From Populus alba (lineage: Eukaryota > Streptophyta > Magnoliopsida > Malpighiales > Salicaceae), in the NCBI RefSeq assembly GCF_005239225.2, contig NC_133287.1, forward strand, positions 7,731,493-7,795,492: 64,000 nucleotides of DNA, written 5' to 3'. The translations under genes and the position numbers were made by a program. The notes beneath the pieces were generated by a model. The model searched no databases. It was not told where the DNA came from and worked only from the letters and a program-made list of their open reading frames with translations. Shown one piece after another: positions 35,975 through 50,745 of this stretch (its first letter is position 1; each line of letters opens with the position of its first letter).

Positions 35975-38525
35975 TAGGGTTTTAGTTTTGGTTTAGGATT
36001 CCTTCTTGAGGTCCATCCATGTATATGATTGTATAAGCTGGCCATGGCAATTGTTTCTTGTCTGGATATTGTTGTATTTTTGCAGTGCTTCTTTGCTATT
36101 TAACAGGAGAGTCTGAGGTATTTCATTGTGAGCTGAATTTTGAAAGTTGAAGTGGCATGTGCTCATTGGTTAGAGGACTCAACCAAACTAGCACCATCGA
36201 TCACATGGGACTCTGTTTGACCGTAAATATTTTAAGGTCTAGGATTCAAGCTTATCTTCTTTGTCAGGGGTCCAGCTTCCATGCATGTTTTTTAAGCAAC
36301 AGGGTTTGAAAGTCGTAGGTGGTCAGTTTTTTGGTCTTGGTCTCGGGGAGCCTTTGTTTCGGTGGTGTTATCTGTTTTTTTTTTTTTTTTTTTACTTTGA
36401 AAGGTATTATGATAATAGTTTTTATATATTTTTTATGATTTTAATATAATGATATTAAAAAATAAAAAAATATTTTAATATATTTTAAAAAACCGCATCA
36501 CAAAACATATTTTTAAGCCATATGACTTTGACTCTCTTTTTTAACTGCAAAAGTTGTTTTTAACTTTTAGCTCTTTTGTCAGCAATGTTCTTCAAATAAT
36601 TACAAAAACAATCCTGGAATCTAAAATAATGTCAGTTTTTTTAAAAAATAAAAAATGAAACAATTCTAGTTTGAAATTGAACTCGTCTCCAGACAAGCTC
36701 CAAGTTGACCCATGAAGACATGTTTTATAACTATGGTTCTTACCATAGATAGAATAGCTGTTTTCCCAAATTCTTGCCTGAATTAGTCCATCACTTGAAT
36801 TAACTGTTCTCAAATAAAGATTTTTTAATTAGGTCCTCAAAGTATCATACATTCCTCAAATTGGTCCTTCTATATTACATATTGTACACAATTTAGACAA
36901 GATAATTTTGAAGGATGTGGGTATAAGCAATGACAGCACCATACTCTATAAAATAAGGTCAATTCAGTTAATTAATTCTGTGTAAAAACTTAAAAATGAG
37001 GAATGATTCTAAGAACAATTTGAACAAAGGGGAGGCCCTAGCCCCCTTCCTTCCTGAATCCTTCATTGGATAAGGGATTTGATTGAGGAATGTCTTACAG
37101 TTTGGAGATTTAATTAAGGAAATATTTAGTTCGAAGACTTTTGTCAGAATTTGTGTATAATTAGGAGAAAAATATGGAATTGTCCATTCTCGTATCTTAA
37201 AAACTACTTTCTATTCTACAATAAGCACAGCAAAAACCAACAACTTTTGATGATTTTTTTTCTATTTTTTACACTTTTCTAAGATCTGTTCTTACTCGTT
37301 TTTCATTTTGATTGAGAGAGATTGCTACTTCACACTTGAATTGTTGGGCTCTCTGTCTATCTATTTATCTACTACTATCATCATCATCATCATCATCATC
37401 ATATAGAGTTAATTTAGATAAGATAGATTTTTGTTTTTTTTTTAAACTTGACTAGCTTGAATAAGAAAAAATTTGTCATCTAGCTATTAAAGACTTATAT
37501 AATCGTTAATTTTAAGGCCCGTAAAATTAATTAAGATGAACACAAGTTGGCCCGAACATTTACATTAATAAAAAACAGAGAAAAAAAGAATTAATCATCT
37601 AATCTTATGTTTGTTTGGTTACACTTGATCGTCTGTTATTGAGACAATTTTGGCAAGGGAACTTTGGTGAGAAATGATATAACTCATTGGCCTTTCAACC
37701 ACAAACAAGGACACTAATTGATTAAAACTTTGTCTAAGTTATCACTTTCTTGATCGATCCTGCTTATTAATAGTTCTAGATTTTGAAATTTGTTTCAATC
37801 TCCTAATTGATCTTCTCTTTCACCTTCTTTGTCAATGTTAGTTGATAAGGGACTCTTCGATATTATTGTGTTGTGCTGTGCTATGTTATTTGGTGTTTTG
37901 TTATGGGATCAAAGTAGTGTTTAATAATTAGTTATTATTATATATTTGACTCATGCTTTGTTAGATGTTAATAATTTTTTTTAATAAAAAAAAATTACAG
38001 ATTTTTTCAAAATGTTTTTGGACTAAAAAAATCTTAATTATAAATTAAAAAATTTACACATATATTTAATTAAATAAATCAATAATTATCTATGTCATAA
38101 AAAAGTTAATTAGAGTGATACCATATATGATATATTATTTCAATAAAATTAATGATATACAAAATTAATTAAAGGCTTTTTTTGTTCATATGCCTTCTAT
38201 ATAATTTTTTTAACTATGCATTTTTTCGTTATTCCCTTTCTTTCTTTCTTTTTAAGGTTTGTCCATATATTAGGTTTTTTTTTTGCCGCGAGTAAAATTT
38301 TTTTTTTAATAAAATAAAAACATACTTCCATCCTAAAATTATATATTTTTTTTTACTATTTTTATTTTTTTTTAACTTGATCATTGGTTTTTATTGCTAT
38401 TTGTTTTAAATCATATTTAAGATTTTTTTTATAATTTTGTTTTCCATGGATTATACACACACACACATCATCATCTTTGATCCCCCATGCTTTTTATTAC
38501 TATCGTTTTTTGCTTTTGCATGTTA

Positions 38526-38589
<64 letters not shown>

Positions 38590-39374
38590 CTTCCTTTAAA
38601 ATTAAATTGATTTGAAAATAAGCTTCTTGATTTAAATCGGGTTCAAGATTTTACAGGTTATAAGATTTTAAGATTCGACTAAGTTTAAAAGACTTGCTCG
38701 GGTTTACCTAGTTTTTTTTTTCTAAGATGATGTCCCCCCTCCTTTTTTTTAGAGTTTTTTTTGTTTGTTTTTTTTTTTTTTTCTAACTTCTATTGGGTTA
38801 GTCTCAAATTTATGGTTAAAAACACTAATTTTAAAAGTTAACATGAGTTAATTTTATGTTTTTTATTCATACTATTTAAATTAACAATTAAACAGGTGAC
38901 TTTATTCTTGGGTTTTTTTTCTTAATATTTTTTTACACCAAAAAAATTAACTAGCAAAAAGCATGCCACAAATCTAGGAACTCCTATTTCAAGATTTCAA
39001 AGTCACTTTAGCAGTTATATTAGTTGCCTGCTTTGTACCAGCTCCAACTATTATTTTTGCTCGCCTGCTTAGTACCAGCTCCCGCTATTATTTTTGCATT
39101 TTCTTTGTTTGACTAACTCTTAATAAGCTATGAATTATATAAATGAAGTAGCCTTTCCTCAATATTCCTCTATATATGCTTTTTCACCCCTTTTAAAATT
39201 CAAATCCAAAACCTTTTCATGACTATTTTCATTTTAACTATTTCCCTTTATGATAAATCTTTAGAATTAATATTTTTTTACCAAATTACTCCCTTCATGT
39301 TGGTCATAAAAAAATAAAGATCCGATGAAACCCTTCATTACATTGATGAATTATGGATTCTCAAACAACACCTA
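35975..39374. other. Gene-free AT-rich region with microsatellites
   Basis: Contains a MITE-like remnant at about 36385-36510 (tattttaatatattttaaaaaaccgc type), a (TCA)n run at 37378-37402 and a (TA)n run at 38529-38584. Many poly-T tracts. No coding exon seen. Confidence 0.45.
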
Positions 39375-40406
39375 GGCCTTGTTTGTTTCCCGGAAAGTAG
39401 TTTCCGGGAAATCATTTTCCAAACTTTCCTGTGTTTGTTTGTCATTAGAAAAATTGGTCAACGGAAAATAATTTCCGGTCAGCGGAAAACACTTTCCGGT
39501 CAACGGAAAACACTTTCCAGTCAATTTTAGTAAAAAAAAAAATTTGACTTGGTTTTCAGGAAAGTGTTTTCCTTTTAGCTGTGTTTGTTTTCCGGAAAGT
39601 GGTTTCCGGGAAATCACTTTCTAAACTTTCTTGTGTTTGTTTGCCAATAGGAAAGTTGGTCAATGGAAAACACTTTCCAGTAAAAGGAAAATTTGGCTTG
39701 GTTTTCAGGAAAGTGTTTTCCTGAAAAATTTGAGGGGAAAACACTTTCCGGAAGTTGTGAAAAATTTAAAAATGTTATTATTTGCTGATTATATCAAATT
39801 TGATCTTCAAACTTTTGATTGCTATATATATTTTGTTTTGAATATTTATTTTTCAATTTCATCTCTTAAAATTTTATTTTTATATTAACTTTGGTCCTTA
39901 TTTTTATAATTGCTATTTGCTTTTTGCTTATCATTTTTTTATTGAAATTTTTTATTTATCAAATTTGATCCTCATTCTTTTGATTGTTACTTATTTTATT
40001 TGAAATAATTTATGAAATGTTGATTATTATTATTTTAATTTCTTCATTTTTCATTTTTTTTTAATTTTTTAGATTTGATCCCTATTATTTTGATTATTAT
40101 TTGTTTTATTTGAGATAATTTATGAAATTATATTTTTTTTTTCAATTTCATTCTCATTCAACTTTTTATTTATAAGATTTGTTCCTCATTATTTCAATAA
40201 ACTTGAGAAAAAATAAAATATTAATAAGTTATTTTCCAGCTCATTTTCCATGACATAACCAAACACTGGAAAGTGTTTTCCAATTCATTTTCCATAACAC
40301 TACCAAATATCGGAAAATACTTTCCCGGAATTCACTTTCCAGGAATTCATTTTCCCCGGAATTCACTTTCCAAAAGGAATTCACTTTCCTGCAAACAAAC
40401 GGAGCC
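39375..40406. mobile_element. 1,032-bp TIR element with internal repeats (PIF/Harbinger-Tourist-like)
   Basis: Ends are inverted: the left GGCCTTGTTTGTTT matches the right end read in reverse, GGCTCCGTTTGTTT. About 19 of 24 terminal bases pair. It is flanked by CTA on both sides (39372-39374 and 40407-40409), and a 3-bp duplication with GG-starting TIRs fits PIF/Harbinger. Inside, a block at about 39385-39585 is repeated at 39586-39740 with many ggaaaacactttcc modules, and the T-rich middle (39780-40200) holds degenerate units of the tttgatcctcattcttttga type. The right arm again has ggaattcactttcc modules. No transposase is encoded. Confidence 0.7.
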
Positions 40407-40409
40407 CTA

Positions 40410-43400
40410 GTCTTTTCATGAACGATTAATGGAGCTTTCTAAACTTTTCTAGCTAAGATTTCTAAAACAAAACCTTTTCTTCTAAATCAAGCATGCATAT
40501 AAGTAGGGACACAGCTACTAGCATTTAGCATGAAAGGTCAAAATTAATATAACAAGATATATTATTAAAATATTTATTTATTTAAAATAAAAATATCATA
40601 CTATTTCATATTTAAATACTAAATAAAAAAAATTAAAATGTTTTATAGGGTCCGGACCTTTGCCCCTGCTTACCTCCCTTGGTTCCGCCCTTGCATATAA
40701 GCCTTTAATTTACTATCATGGATTAACGAGTCATATTACCTTATCACGTTGAAATGAGATTTTAACAGCTCAAAATTATTAACAAACGTCAATTCCTTCC
40801 GAATAACAAATAACAATATAGAATCTCAAAAATTTTATTCAAAGTATCTAATTTCTCGAAGTTACATAAAATTCTCATTTAAAGAGAGAACAAGACCCAA
40901 ATGGTAATAAATATATATATATAAAAAACTGAGAAAAATCTCATCTATATAAAAAAGAAAACAAGAAAAAAACTAATAAAAAGGGAGTCGTTGCCTACAA
41001 CCTAAACTAGAGATAAGGCACGTTAAAAGCCAATCTCTTAATGTTTAACATGATTATTTACTCTCTCTTTTTTCTTCCAACCTCATTATTTACTTTTATT
41101 TTCTACACATAATTATTGAATTCCATGAATGAATATTATATATTATTTTCTATTATATTAAATGGTTTATTTGTGTTAAAAAATCCACTGAATCCCATTA
41201 TTATATATAATATTTACAAGCCTATCAAGTATCCTTGATTCTTTACCCTACACTACTTTTTATACCCTCGATACTTTATCTTTTAACTTGTATATTATTG
41301 CACAAATTGTGATGAAGGGATCCCTCTAGAGATCGAGCTGCTCTGGAAAGAAGCAGGTTCCATGCTTTTCTCTTCATTGCATAACAGCTGTGCATTCATC
41401 ATATGATTCCACCAAATCCATGGCCAAATGGACCATAAGAGATTTATTTTGTAGCTTTTGGAGCTCTGGAAAGAAGGTGGGAGCTTTGTCATCTCGTGCA
41501 TGGACCCTGCCAATTTCCGATACTAACCTCTCAATTTTCAGGCCTTCCCCTTTCTTTCTTTTTCTTTTCTTTTTTTTTTTCTTTTTTTTCCTCTTTTTTA
41601 TTTGCCTATTTGTTGTTTTATATTGCAAGGCCATTCATCTTTATCTTTAGCCAACGAGCAAGCCATGCCTAGGTAAACGTGTCCTTGTGCACAAGATTTT
41701 CATTTCCAGAGGAAATCCTTCACACATTTCCTCGTCACGTTGCCTTCACAAGTTGACGTATCTCCACAGAAGAAGGGGTGTTCAGGGACACACATGTTAC
41801 GTTATATCAAATTCTCAATGTTTGATTCTATCATTGATTTGATTGAAAATACCTTTTTAACCTATCAAAACGTATTCGGACATGGTCCCTCTTCTTCTCT
41901 TCCAACTTGAGTTATTAAAATTGAACTCGAGCTGGCTTACACAGGTCAGACTAGAATTTCATTTAGATCAGATTTTAATAAAATCAGATGAAAATTAACT
42001 TGTATAATTCCGATCGATCTAGTGGATCAACTCAATACTCGTTCAAAATTTGCTTTGATTTTTCTAATAAAAATAATATTGTTTTGATTTAAAAAAAAAA
42101 AACACTTGAAAATAACGCGGTTTTGGATTGACATAGTCAACGTGAGTTAATTCATCTAATTTATAAATCAAGTCTCGAGTTTGATCATGAACTCAACAAT
42201 GTTTAATAATTATGCTTCTAAAATTCTATTTTTTTTTAACAAAATATTTTATTTACCTTTAAGTAAGCATAAGATCCGATAAAAGGCTTTTTAAGATCAA
42301 TCAAATAAGATGTTTTGAGATTGTTTGATATTATGGTAGTTTTTATTTTTTTATTTATTTACCAAGAAAAAAATATTTTGGTTAGCCAAATAATTTTTTT
42401 TGCTATAGGGCTCATGCATAATTAAATTTTAAATCTTGATTTCACACCTAATTTATTTTTCAAAATCTATTTCCTATAAAAACTATTTTTAAAAAAAAAT
42501 TATTTTTTAGCAACAAACTAGGCTAAGATTGTATCATGAAATGAAAAGGATGTTTAGAACTGCTAGGGGGGTTGAGCCTGGAAATATTTTTGTTTTCATA
42601 TGCATCAGGAGGTTTTGAGAAGAACATTAATTATACTGTAATGTTCTCCTTAGGTTGAAACTAGAGTTTGAACATTCCTCGAGGCCCATAGAAAATTGAT
42701 TGAAGAGCAATGCCTGGTTAGCTAGAATTCAAATCATGCACAAAACAAAATATAAATGCACTACAAATTCACAAAACAAAATATAATGTATTTACTTAAC
42801 TTTATTGGTGTTTAAAAAAGGAATAAAAATCAAATATTTAACAAAAAACAATGACATTTATTAAATATATTAAATAAGTGCAATTTGATATGGCAATATT
42901 TTTTAGTATTTATAATAAATTCTAAACAGAAAAGAAAATATTATATGATTTATTATAAACATTAAGTGACTCTTGATAAATGCTATAACGACACCCATTA
43001 GCCGAACCTTTAATTAAAAAAAAAACTATATTAGTTGAATAAATTAACCAACAACCACATTGGGATTTGAACAAATAAAATGATGAGAAAATATTAGATA
43101 GATCCAAAATTGTACTTTATTTTCTATATAAATCTTATAAACCAAGGACTTATTATAAATAATAGAGATTATCTTGATATAAAAAATAATTCAACTCCAA
43201 ATATATATGAATAATGTGTTAGAATAACATAACGAGTATGGATGTTTTTTAATAAGGAATTTAATCTCATGTATAAACTAATCTAAGAATACTTTTATCA
43301 TAAAAAAATGGTAAATCAGTTGAAAATCGCATTTATTTCCGTGTCTATCTTGTGGCTTTTTGGGTAAATTTAGCCGGATTTATTATTATTATTATTATTT

Positions 43401-43977
43401 ATCATGTCTCTTGATTTAAACCATATTTGGAGGTTTTCTTATGTTCGGTTCTAGCCCATAAAAGGCCCAGTTTGGTTGGGGGAATCTTAGAAACAGAGAC
43501 ATGCCTTTTTCTTAAAGGAGCAAAAAGGTCCTTGCAAAACTAACCCAAGTGAGCCCATGGTCCACATAAAATGGATTAACTTATTCCCATCTGCTGCTGG
43601 TCGGTTTGTTTGTTTGTTTGGTTTTTTTTTTTTTTTTGCTTACGGTATTCTATCAACTTTCACTGTCACACACGTGCATATACACTAATAACATATTTTT
43701 ATTTATTATATGAAATATTTAAAAATTATCGGGGTAAAATTAAAAAACATTTGTAATTTGATAGATTATATATAGATTTAAAAATAGTACGGGAAGAAAT
43801 TTAAAAACAATATAGAGGGCTAACCCAATAGAATTAAACCCAAAAAATAAAAAAAATAAAACCAAAATTAAAATATTAAAAACGAGATTAAACATGCAAA
43901 CAAAAATGATAAGGTTTAAAGCATTTGGGTGGGTGCTCGCTCCAAAATCATCGTTCTTCAGGGATTTAATTTTTGTG

Positions 43978-44011
<34 letters not shown>

Positions 44012-45020
44012 AAGGGAGATGCTAAGTGATCATGGCATATCCCATTCTAAGTGGATTCTAACAAATCTGCACATATGCCACATGTTTATGATTAACAAAG
44101 ATAATGCAAGCCTCACGAGGGAATAATTAAAGGAGTCAATAAGTACATACTATAGCTTAAATTAAATTAAATAGTCAATCAGAGACTATGCTTCTGACTG
44201 GTTAGCATTATTAAATATGCCTCTTCATCACCACAACTAGAAAATAATTTTTTAGATTGTCCAATATTCTTAATCAAGTTGGTGTGTTCATAAAAGGAAA
44301 AAAAAAAAAAAAAACGAGAGCCATGATAGGAAGAAAAATTCGCATACTGGAGAGCATATGATATCAAAACATTCTAGATTTTTGGAGAAAGGAATTTAAG
44401 ATTCCAAACATTAACTCTTATGTTTTACCATGAAAATTAATCTAAGATTCTTGAAAATATGAGAAATTCAATATTAACTAAAAAAATACTTGGATTTATT
44501 AATTATAACACAAATGTTTTAGGTAACTAGTATAAATGTATTTTATAGGACAATAAATTTGAGCATTTAATATATATTTTGGCGACTTTAATCAAGTACC
44601 AAAACGTTTATTATAACATGCATGTTATGTAATTTATCAATATAATATTATTTTATTCGATAATTATGATTTTATAAAGTTCAATTTATTGTTTCGTCCA
44701 TTTCAATACATTAGTTTTAAGAAAGACAATAGCATGTTTATATTAAAAAAATAAAAATATATTTGAGTAAAATTAGATAATTTAAACTTAAAAGTAAAAT
44801 AATGAACTTATTTATATTCTTCATGAATTTTCAACTATGACAAACAATTTGTGAAAAAATTAATTAGAAGTGAATCATAAGCTAGGCAAAACAATTAAAT
44901 TATGATGGACAGCTCATAAAACAAAATATATCAAGAAATATAGGGGCTCGATTTTGAGATTCATAAACTAAAAGGATCAAGTGGTTATGTTTCTAAGGCA
45001 TAGGGACTAAATAAAAATAG
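40410..45020. other. Gene-free AT-rich region
   Basis: Holds a (TTA)n run at about 43379-43400 and a (TG)n/(TA)n compound run at about 43974-44011. Degraded copies of a gatcaactc/gttaattcatct-type repeat lie at 41930-42200. Frames at 41295-41650 come from poly-T tracts and show no family features. No gene recognised. Confidence 0.4.
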
Positions 45021-45039
45021 TTTACTCAGAAATTAGAAA

Positions 45040-45190
45040 TGGAAATGCACGGCGGTGGTGGGGTGGGGTGCTTGGTGGTGGGGGACCATGAAGGAGTAAT
45101 GTCCAGGTGGTTGTGGCAAAGGGAAAGAGCGGCTTCTTGGGAAGCCCACCAAGCGGCGCCAACGTGAGTCTGTCGGAAACTGCCATGACT
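45040..45190. other. GC-rich island in AT-rich desert
   Basis: About 150 bases far richer in GC than the surrounding tens of kilobases, with ggtggtggggtggggtg and ggcggcttcttgggaagcc-like phrases. Both minus-strand frames across it are open for 64-80 codons, but neither product is recognised. It may be a gene fragment carried by a mobile element. Confidence 0.35.
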
Positions 45191-45264
45191 AAAACAAAGT
45201 GTGTTGGTGGACGACAACACTTGATCACGTGCATAAGTGGGGATAATACCGTAGACATGATCAA

Positions 45265-48200
45265 GAGATGATTTACTGGCTCTTTCTCTTTTTTAATGAT
45301 CTTTATTTATTGATTTCACAATCTCTTTACAGTGAAGAAGAATGGGACATATAGTTTCAATTGTTCAATAAAGCCATGTTTTTCCTACCAATTTTCTCTA
45401 GGTTATGAAGCAACGTTGGTTAATCTTAGGAAGAAAAAAAAATTAATCTTGATTGACACCTAAACTGAATAGAACGGGTCCTGCTGAAGAAAAGTTAGCA
45501 AGAAAAAACGCAAAGACATTGCAAAAGGATCCAATTGAGAATTATCTGAGATGTAGGGACTAAAACGATTCTTTTCAAAAAGTTGAGGTTCGGATAACCC
45601 CTGAGAAGTTAATTTGAGACGTCCCCGATTTTCTAAGGGCCATGGCAGTGCTTCCCTTCATCGGTTTCCAGCATCTTTTAAACAACTGGATCACTTTGGG
45701 ATGATTTGTCGACGCTACATTGGTTGGACATGAAGGATTATCACTTTTAATCACTATCAACGCCTTATCAACTACTTTAATTAGCATGGAAAGTAACAAT
45801 ATTAGTATTTTATAAAACAGTGTTTAGGCTTGTAATGACCTAGATTATAGGCATCTCATGACCACCATGAGCCTAGCTCTGAGCTTCTTCGCATGGTGTG
45901 TAAAAAGAGAGCTGTGGAGGCTTATCTTGTTGATTTACGAGTATAATTTCTCGACGAGTACCATCTCCTCTGTACTATTTTCATTTTTTATCGACCTTAT
46001 CACATGCATTTAAACTCTGTGGTGCAATGATTTAGGTATGGTTGGATGTAGCACCTGATGTATTGTAAAGCAAGGCCAATACTATTGTTAATACAAATCT
46101 TATAATGGCTCCTTAGTGATCTTAATCTTTTTGGAGGTTTTCTCCGAGCTCGGAGGTTGTGTAATGGCCGGCTACAAATTCTTGATAAATCATGTCACAA
46201 GAGGTATCCAAGGCCTGTGCTGAGGATTCAAAACATTAGAGGCTTTTATCTAAACTTTATGTTCTCTCTCTCTACACACACACTAATTATTTGACCCCTT
46301 TTTTTGGCAAAAAAATAAAATAAAAACGCAAGCTTTTCAAATGTGTTTTATTTTTAACATAGTTTCATTAAAAAAAAAAAACATAAATTGAAAAAAATTC
46401 GATAAAACAACACTCTTCAACATAAATATTGCTAGGGGAAACCACGACTTTTTTAAAATGCAGATGGTGGGAATAACAATATTATAAAGAAAGACCTAGA
46501 GGAGTCATGTCAACTTCAATAGGATATTCTACCGAAATAATGTGCACAGGACCACCATTTCAGCTACCAAGTTCATCTCGGCTAATGCTGTTTCCAATTT
46601 CCTAACAACTCCATTGCCTCGTTGAATTTTGTGCACACTTTTACTGTAATGTAACATGAAGCTGGAAGTGGATAGAGACATGGATGATGACATGATTATC
46701 AACGACTACGCACGGTGGCATCGGTGTTTTTGGTTCACTGAATTCTGAACCAATAAGCATCATCCTTTGTTACCTCGTTGGAGTTCTCGGGAGAGAGGTA
46801 CACACTTGCCAGATTATTTAAGGACAAACGAGTGGGAAGATTCTAGGTGTCATCCTGCTTATAGATTGTTTAGAAGAGGTACACTTTCAAGCTTTTTTAA
46901 AAATATTTTTAAAATACAAAAACATATTAATAAAAATGATGGGAAGTGTGTTGATTTTTCAAAGCATGAGATCTTAGTTTTATATATATATATATCAAAG
47001 CCTGAGATCTTAATGCTAATATAACAAAGAATTTATAAATTTATTTTGAATGCACTAGACCGATATCAATAAAGCACCAATTAATTTGTTTAGAAAAATG
47101 ACTTAATTTCGATTGATGTATGAACTCATCGTCGAATAAAAAAACGAGCCTAAAATATGAAGTTATTTTTTTTTTATGATGCAACTCTTAAATATAATCC
47201 ACATGCACTTAAAAAAAGGGGTCAAATTGTTGCTTCAATGAACCTTAGAGGACCAATGTGTAATTTATGATCCATCGATTAAAGCACATTCGACAAGAAA
47301 TGGGGAAAAGCATAAGAATCAAATAAGTTTTAATCTAAAAAGTCAACACACCATCTCCGAACTTGGAGTGCTATTCTGTAATTCATCTATTTTACAAAGA
47401 TATTAAAATATAAAACAATTGAATCTCTTGCTAATTGCCCGAACTCTTCGATTGATGGATATTAATATAACACTAGATAGGTGGCATGATTTTTGCTGTG
47501 GGCCGAGTATTTTAAAGAAGAAAAAAAATCACGAAAAAAATGGCAATTATCAATTCCTAATAGTCAAAATATTAGAGGAAGAAATTAAAAAAAAATTCTA
47601 AAAAAACAAAGTACCATCAAATCTAAGTGAGATTATCAAAACTCATGAGTAGGATTATGCGGATGAAATAATTCAATAAAAGGTAAAACAAGAAAAAAGA
47701 AGAAGCTTAATTTTTTTAAAAATTAAATTTTAAAGGATAAAATTGAAAAAAAAAACAACCTAAAAAAACTAGGTCACATCGTCTAAACCTCCTACTTAGA
47801 TAATGAGATGCAAATAACTTGATTGACAGGAAACGAATGAAAATAACAAAGGTTCCCCCCCCTCCAAAACGAACAACTCAAAAGGATATAATAATAAAAA
47901 ACAATATCAACCTTTGTTAACATTTCAAAATCATGATCTAACTAGTGACTAAACTGGAAGCATCTCATCTAGAAAGTCACTTTTTTAAAACATGACTCCA
48001 CTTTACAGGTTGACTTGTGATCTAGGACCTGGATTGGTTTGCGTTTCAAAAAAGATTAAAGGAGAATTGATCCAGTGTAAAATAGTTAAAAACCAGGGTT
48101 GACATATGTCTTGGTTAACTTGGGAAATATCCAGTTAAAACTAGGTCAAAACTTGTTGACTATTGTCATTTGTTTTATTTTTTTTTCTCAAAATGATGTG

Positions 48201-50400
48201 ATTTTTACTTTTTATTTTTATAACATAAATGGACTTTGTTGACTCGAGCAAACCACATGATTCGTAACCTAGTACTTGTCCTGTATCGTCTTTCGGGTCA
48301 GGTCTAAAAACTATGAGAAAAAACACGGAGATCAAATTTCAATAAATCAAATGTCGAAAGATGAAATAAAAAAATCAATGATAAAAAAATAGCAATTTAA
48401 AAAGAAAAAAAGAGACCTCACTTGAAAACAAAATGAGACGAAATAAAGACCTCACTTGAAAAAAAATGAGACAACAACCTAAAACTTTAAATTGAAGGAA
48501 AAAATTGAAAAAAAAAAATCAAATTAACATAAGAATCCAAAATAAAAAATAAACATCATGAGAATGAGAATGATGATCAAAATTAGAAATCAATACATGG
48601 AGGGTCAAACATGAAATATTATAAAATAAAAGGACTAACTTGATATAAAAACAAATACCAAAGGATGAAATTGAAAAAAATAATTAAATTTGATACAATT
48701 AAAAGAATAAGGACCAAACATAATAAAATTAACAAATAACATAGCCTTTTGATTTTTGGCAAGGGCAACAAGTTTTTCGAGGCTGAAGAGAGAGAGAAAA
48801 AACATTGTTGAAACTATATCGTGTATGGAGAGGCTACAAACACGCCATCACTGTGAAAATAGCAATGAGATGCATTCCAACACCTTCCTCAAAGGGCGCA
48901 TGTGCCTCTTACTAGTTGGCATGTGCATTGTAAGCGGCAACATCTTTTTATTTAAAATAATATTATATTTCAATTAAAAGACTGAAATGCGCACAAGTCA
49001 ACTTTTCAATTACAAAAAAACAACAAGAAACAACAAAAACACCCTTACCCGTGACCTTCATAAAACTAAATTCAAAGGCTAATTTGGGTATTGTACTGTT
49101 TATTTTTTTTTGAATGTCTTAAAAGCCCCTTGCCCCTTCAGTTTAGTTAATTAATTAATTTATTTTATTTAATATCCACGGTAAAATGGGAGTGCATGGA
49201 TTTGATGAAGGTCAATGTGTAATTTGATGAAGGTTAATGTTGCACAGCCCATGTCAAAGAGCCTGCGAGGAATTTAGAGGCAACAGGAAGCACACGACAA
49301 GACACCACACATAATTGATTCCTGCCATCAATACAAAAGGAATTGATCAGTTCCTACTCTCTGGAACCAACCACAGGCCAGGAAGGAGCCAACTGGAAAA
49401 GACTAAAGAAATACAAAAGAAGGAACAATAATGCAGCATAAAATAAGAGGTGTATTGTCCCTTTTTATTTTTGGTAGGTTAGGCGTCTTAGGGAAGTTTA
49501 AGAAATGAAGAAAAAGGTACCTGTTGCCATGGCATTATGTGCATGTCCTAGTCCTATACATGTCATGCAACAAGGAAGACATTAATTATTAATTAAGATC
49601 TGATTGTCTCAAGTCACAAACCATAAAAAATAAAAAAAAATACAGTCCATGTTGCCATGGCATTGTATACATGTCATGCAAGAATGCAGGTGGTTCTCAA
49701 GGCCCATCTCTCGATGAAATCTGCAGTTCAGGTTAAAATGAAATTAAAAAAAAAATGATAATGCAATTTTAAACATAGAAAAACACGTTGATAATCTGTT
49801 ATTAATATTTTGATGTTCTTAAATAATTTTAATATGTAAATAAATGAAACTATCATCCCAAACTACATCAACAATCCCACACGGTTGCACAAGAAAGGTG
49901 TTGATGAATCTAATAGATGAAGATGTTGTCTTTCAAATGGTATTTTATGAAAATTTATTTATTTTGTTTAAAATAATTTTTTTTATATTTTTGAATTATT
50001 TTTAAGTATTACTATAAAACTAATTTTTTAAAAACTAAAAATTTATTATTGTCATATATTTTTAAATAAAAAACATGATAAAAAACGACCATTACTTAAA
50101 TACCAAACACTCTTAATGAATACTGAACCCATGCACTCTGGATTTATCTGCATAAACTTTTAAAGTGGAGAGAAAGTGAGAATCTTTTTGTGGGACTAAT
50201 GACTTATCTGTTTCAGTTGTTCAAGCTGTAGATATGTTCTTATCCCAGTTGTAGCTGTGAGTTGTAGTACTTGTGTTTTGTGTGTAGGCGGGCAGTTGGG
50301 TTGATTGTCATGAGGAGAGGTTGCTCAAAAATCAACAAAAACATCACCAAGTACATTGGCTAAGACTTTGTGACAGTTAAGTCGAGAGACTATGTCATAA
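45265..50400. other. Gene-free region with degraded repeats
   Basis: Contains a repeated agacctcacttgaaaa phrase near 48413 and 48447, a short MITE-like remnant near 46880-46940 and another at about 49925-50110. A 73-codon frame at 48756-48977 has no family features. No supported gene. Confidence 0.4.
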
Positions 50401-50745
50401 ATGCTTTTTTCCTTTTCTTTTATAGTTTTGGTTTATTTAGTCTTAACACAACAACGCCTTTTCTCTGACTTATCTGACTCTCCACCACAGTCCCCCCCAC
50501 TCTCTCTTCTTCCCTTTTGCTTTCCCATAATTAAACATCGATACCCATCATCTCTTTCACTCTCTCTTTCCATTATCACTTCTCTATTTGCACAAAGAAA
50601 CCAACCCACAAGCTGGTTTTGTCTTGAGATGATAATCAACCAACCATTCAGGGGGGAGAGCACTAGCTAGCCAGATGTTCGTTTCCAGTTTCTAAGCAGT
50701 GCTCTCATTCAATCTTGATTTCCACTAGCTAGCTTGGCAGCAGCA

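Noticed and set aside
41295..41650. Overlapping frames on both strands
   Set aside because: They consist largely of poly-Lys or poly-Phe from a T/C-rich tract.
50401..50670. 89-codon frame before the ZFP4-like gene
   Set aside because: It covers the CT-rich presumed leader; the product is low-complexity Ser/Pro/Leu.
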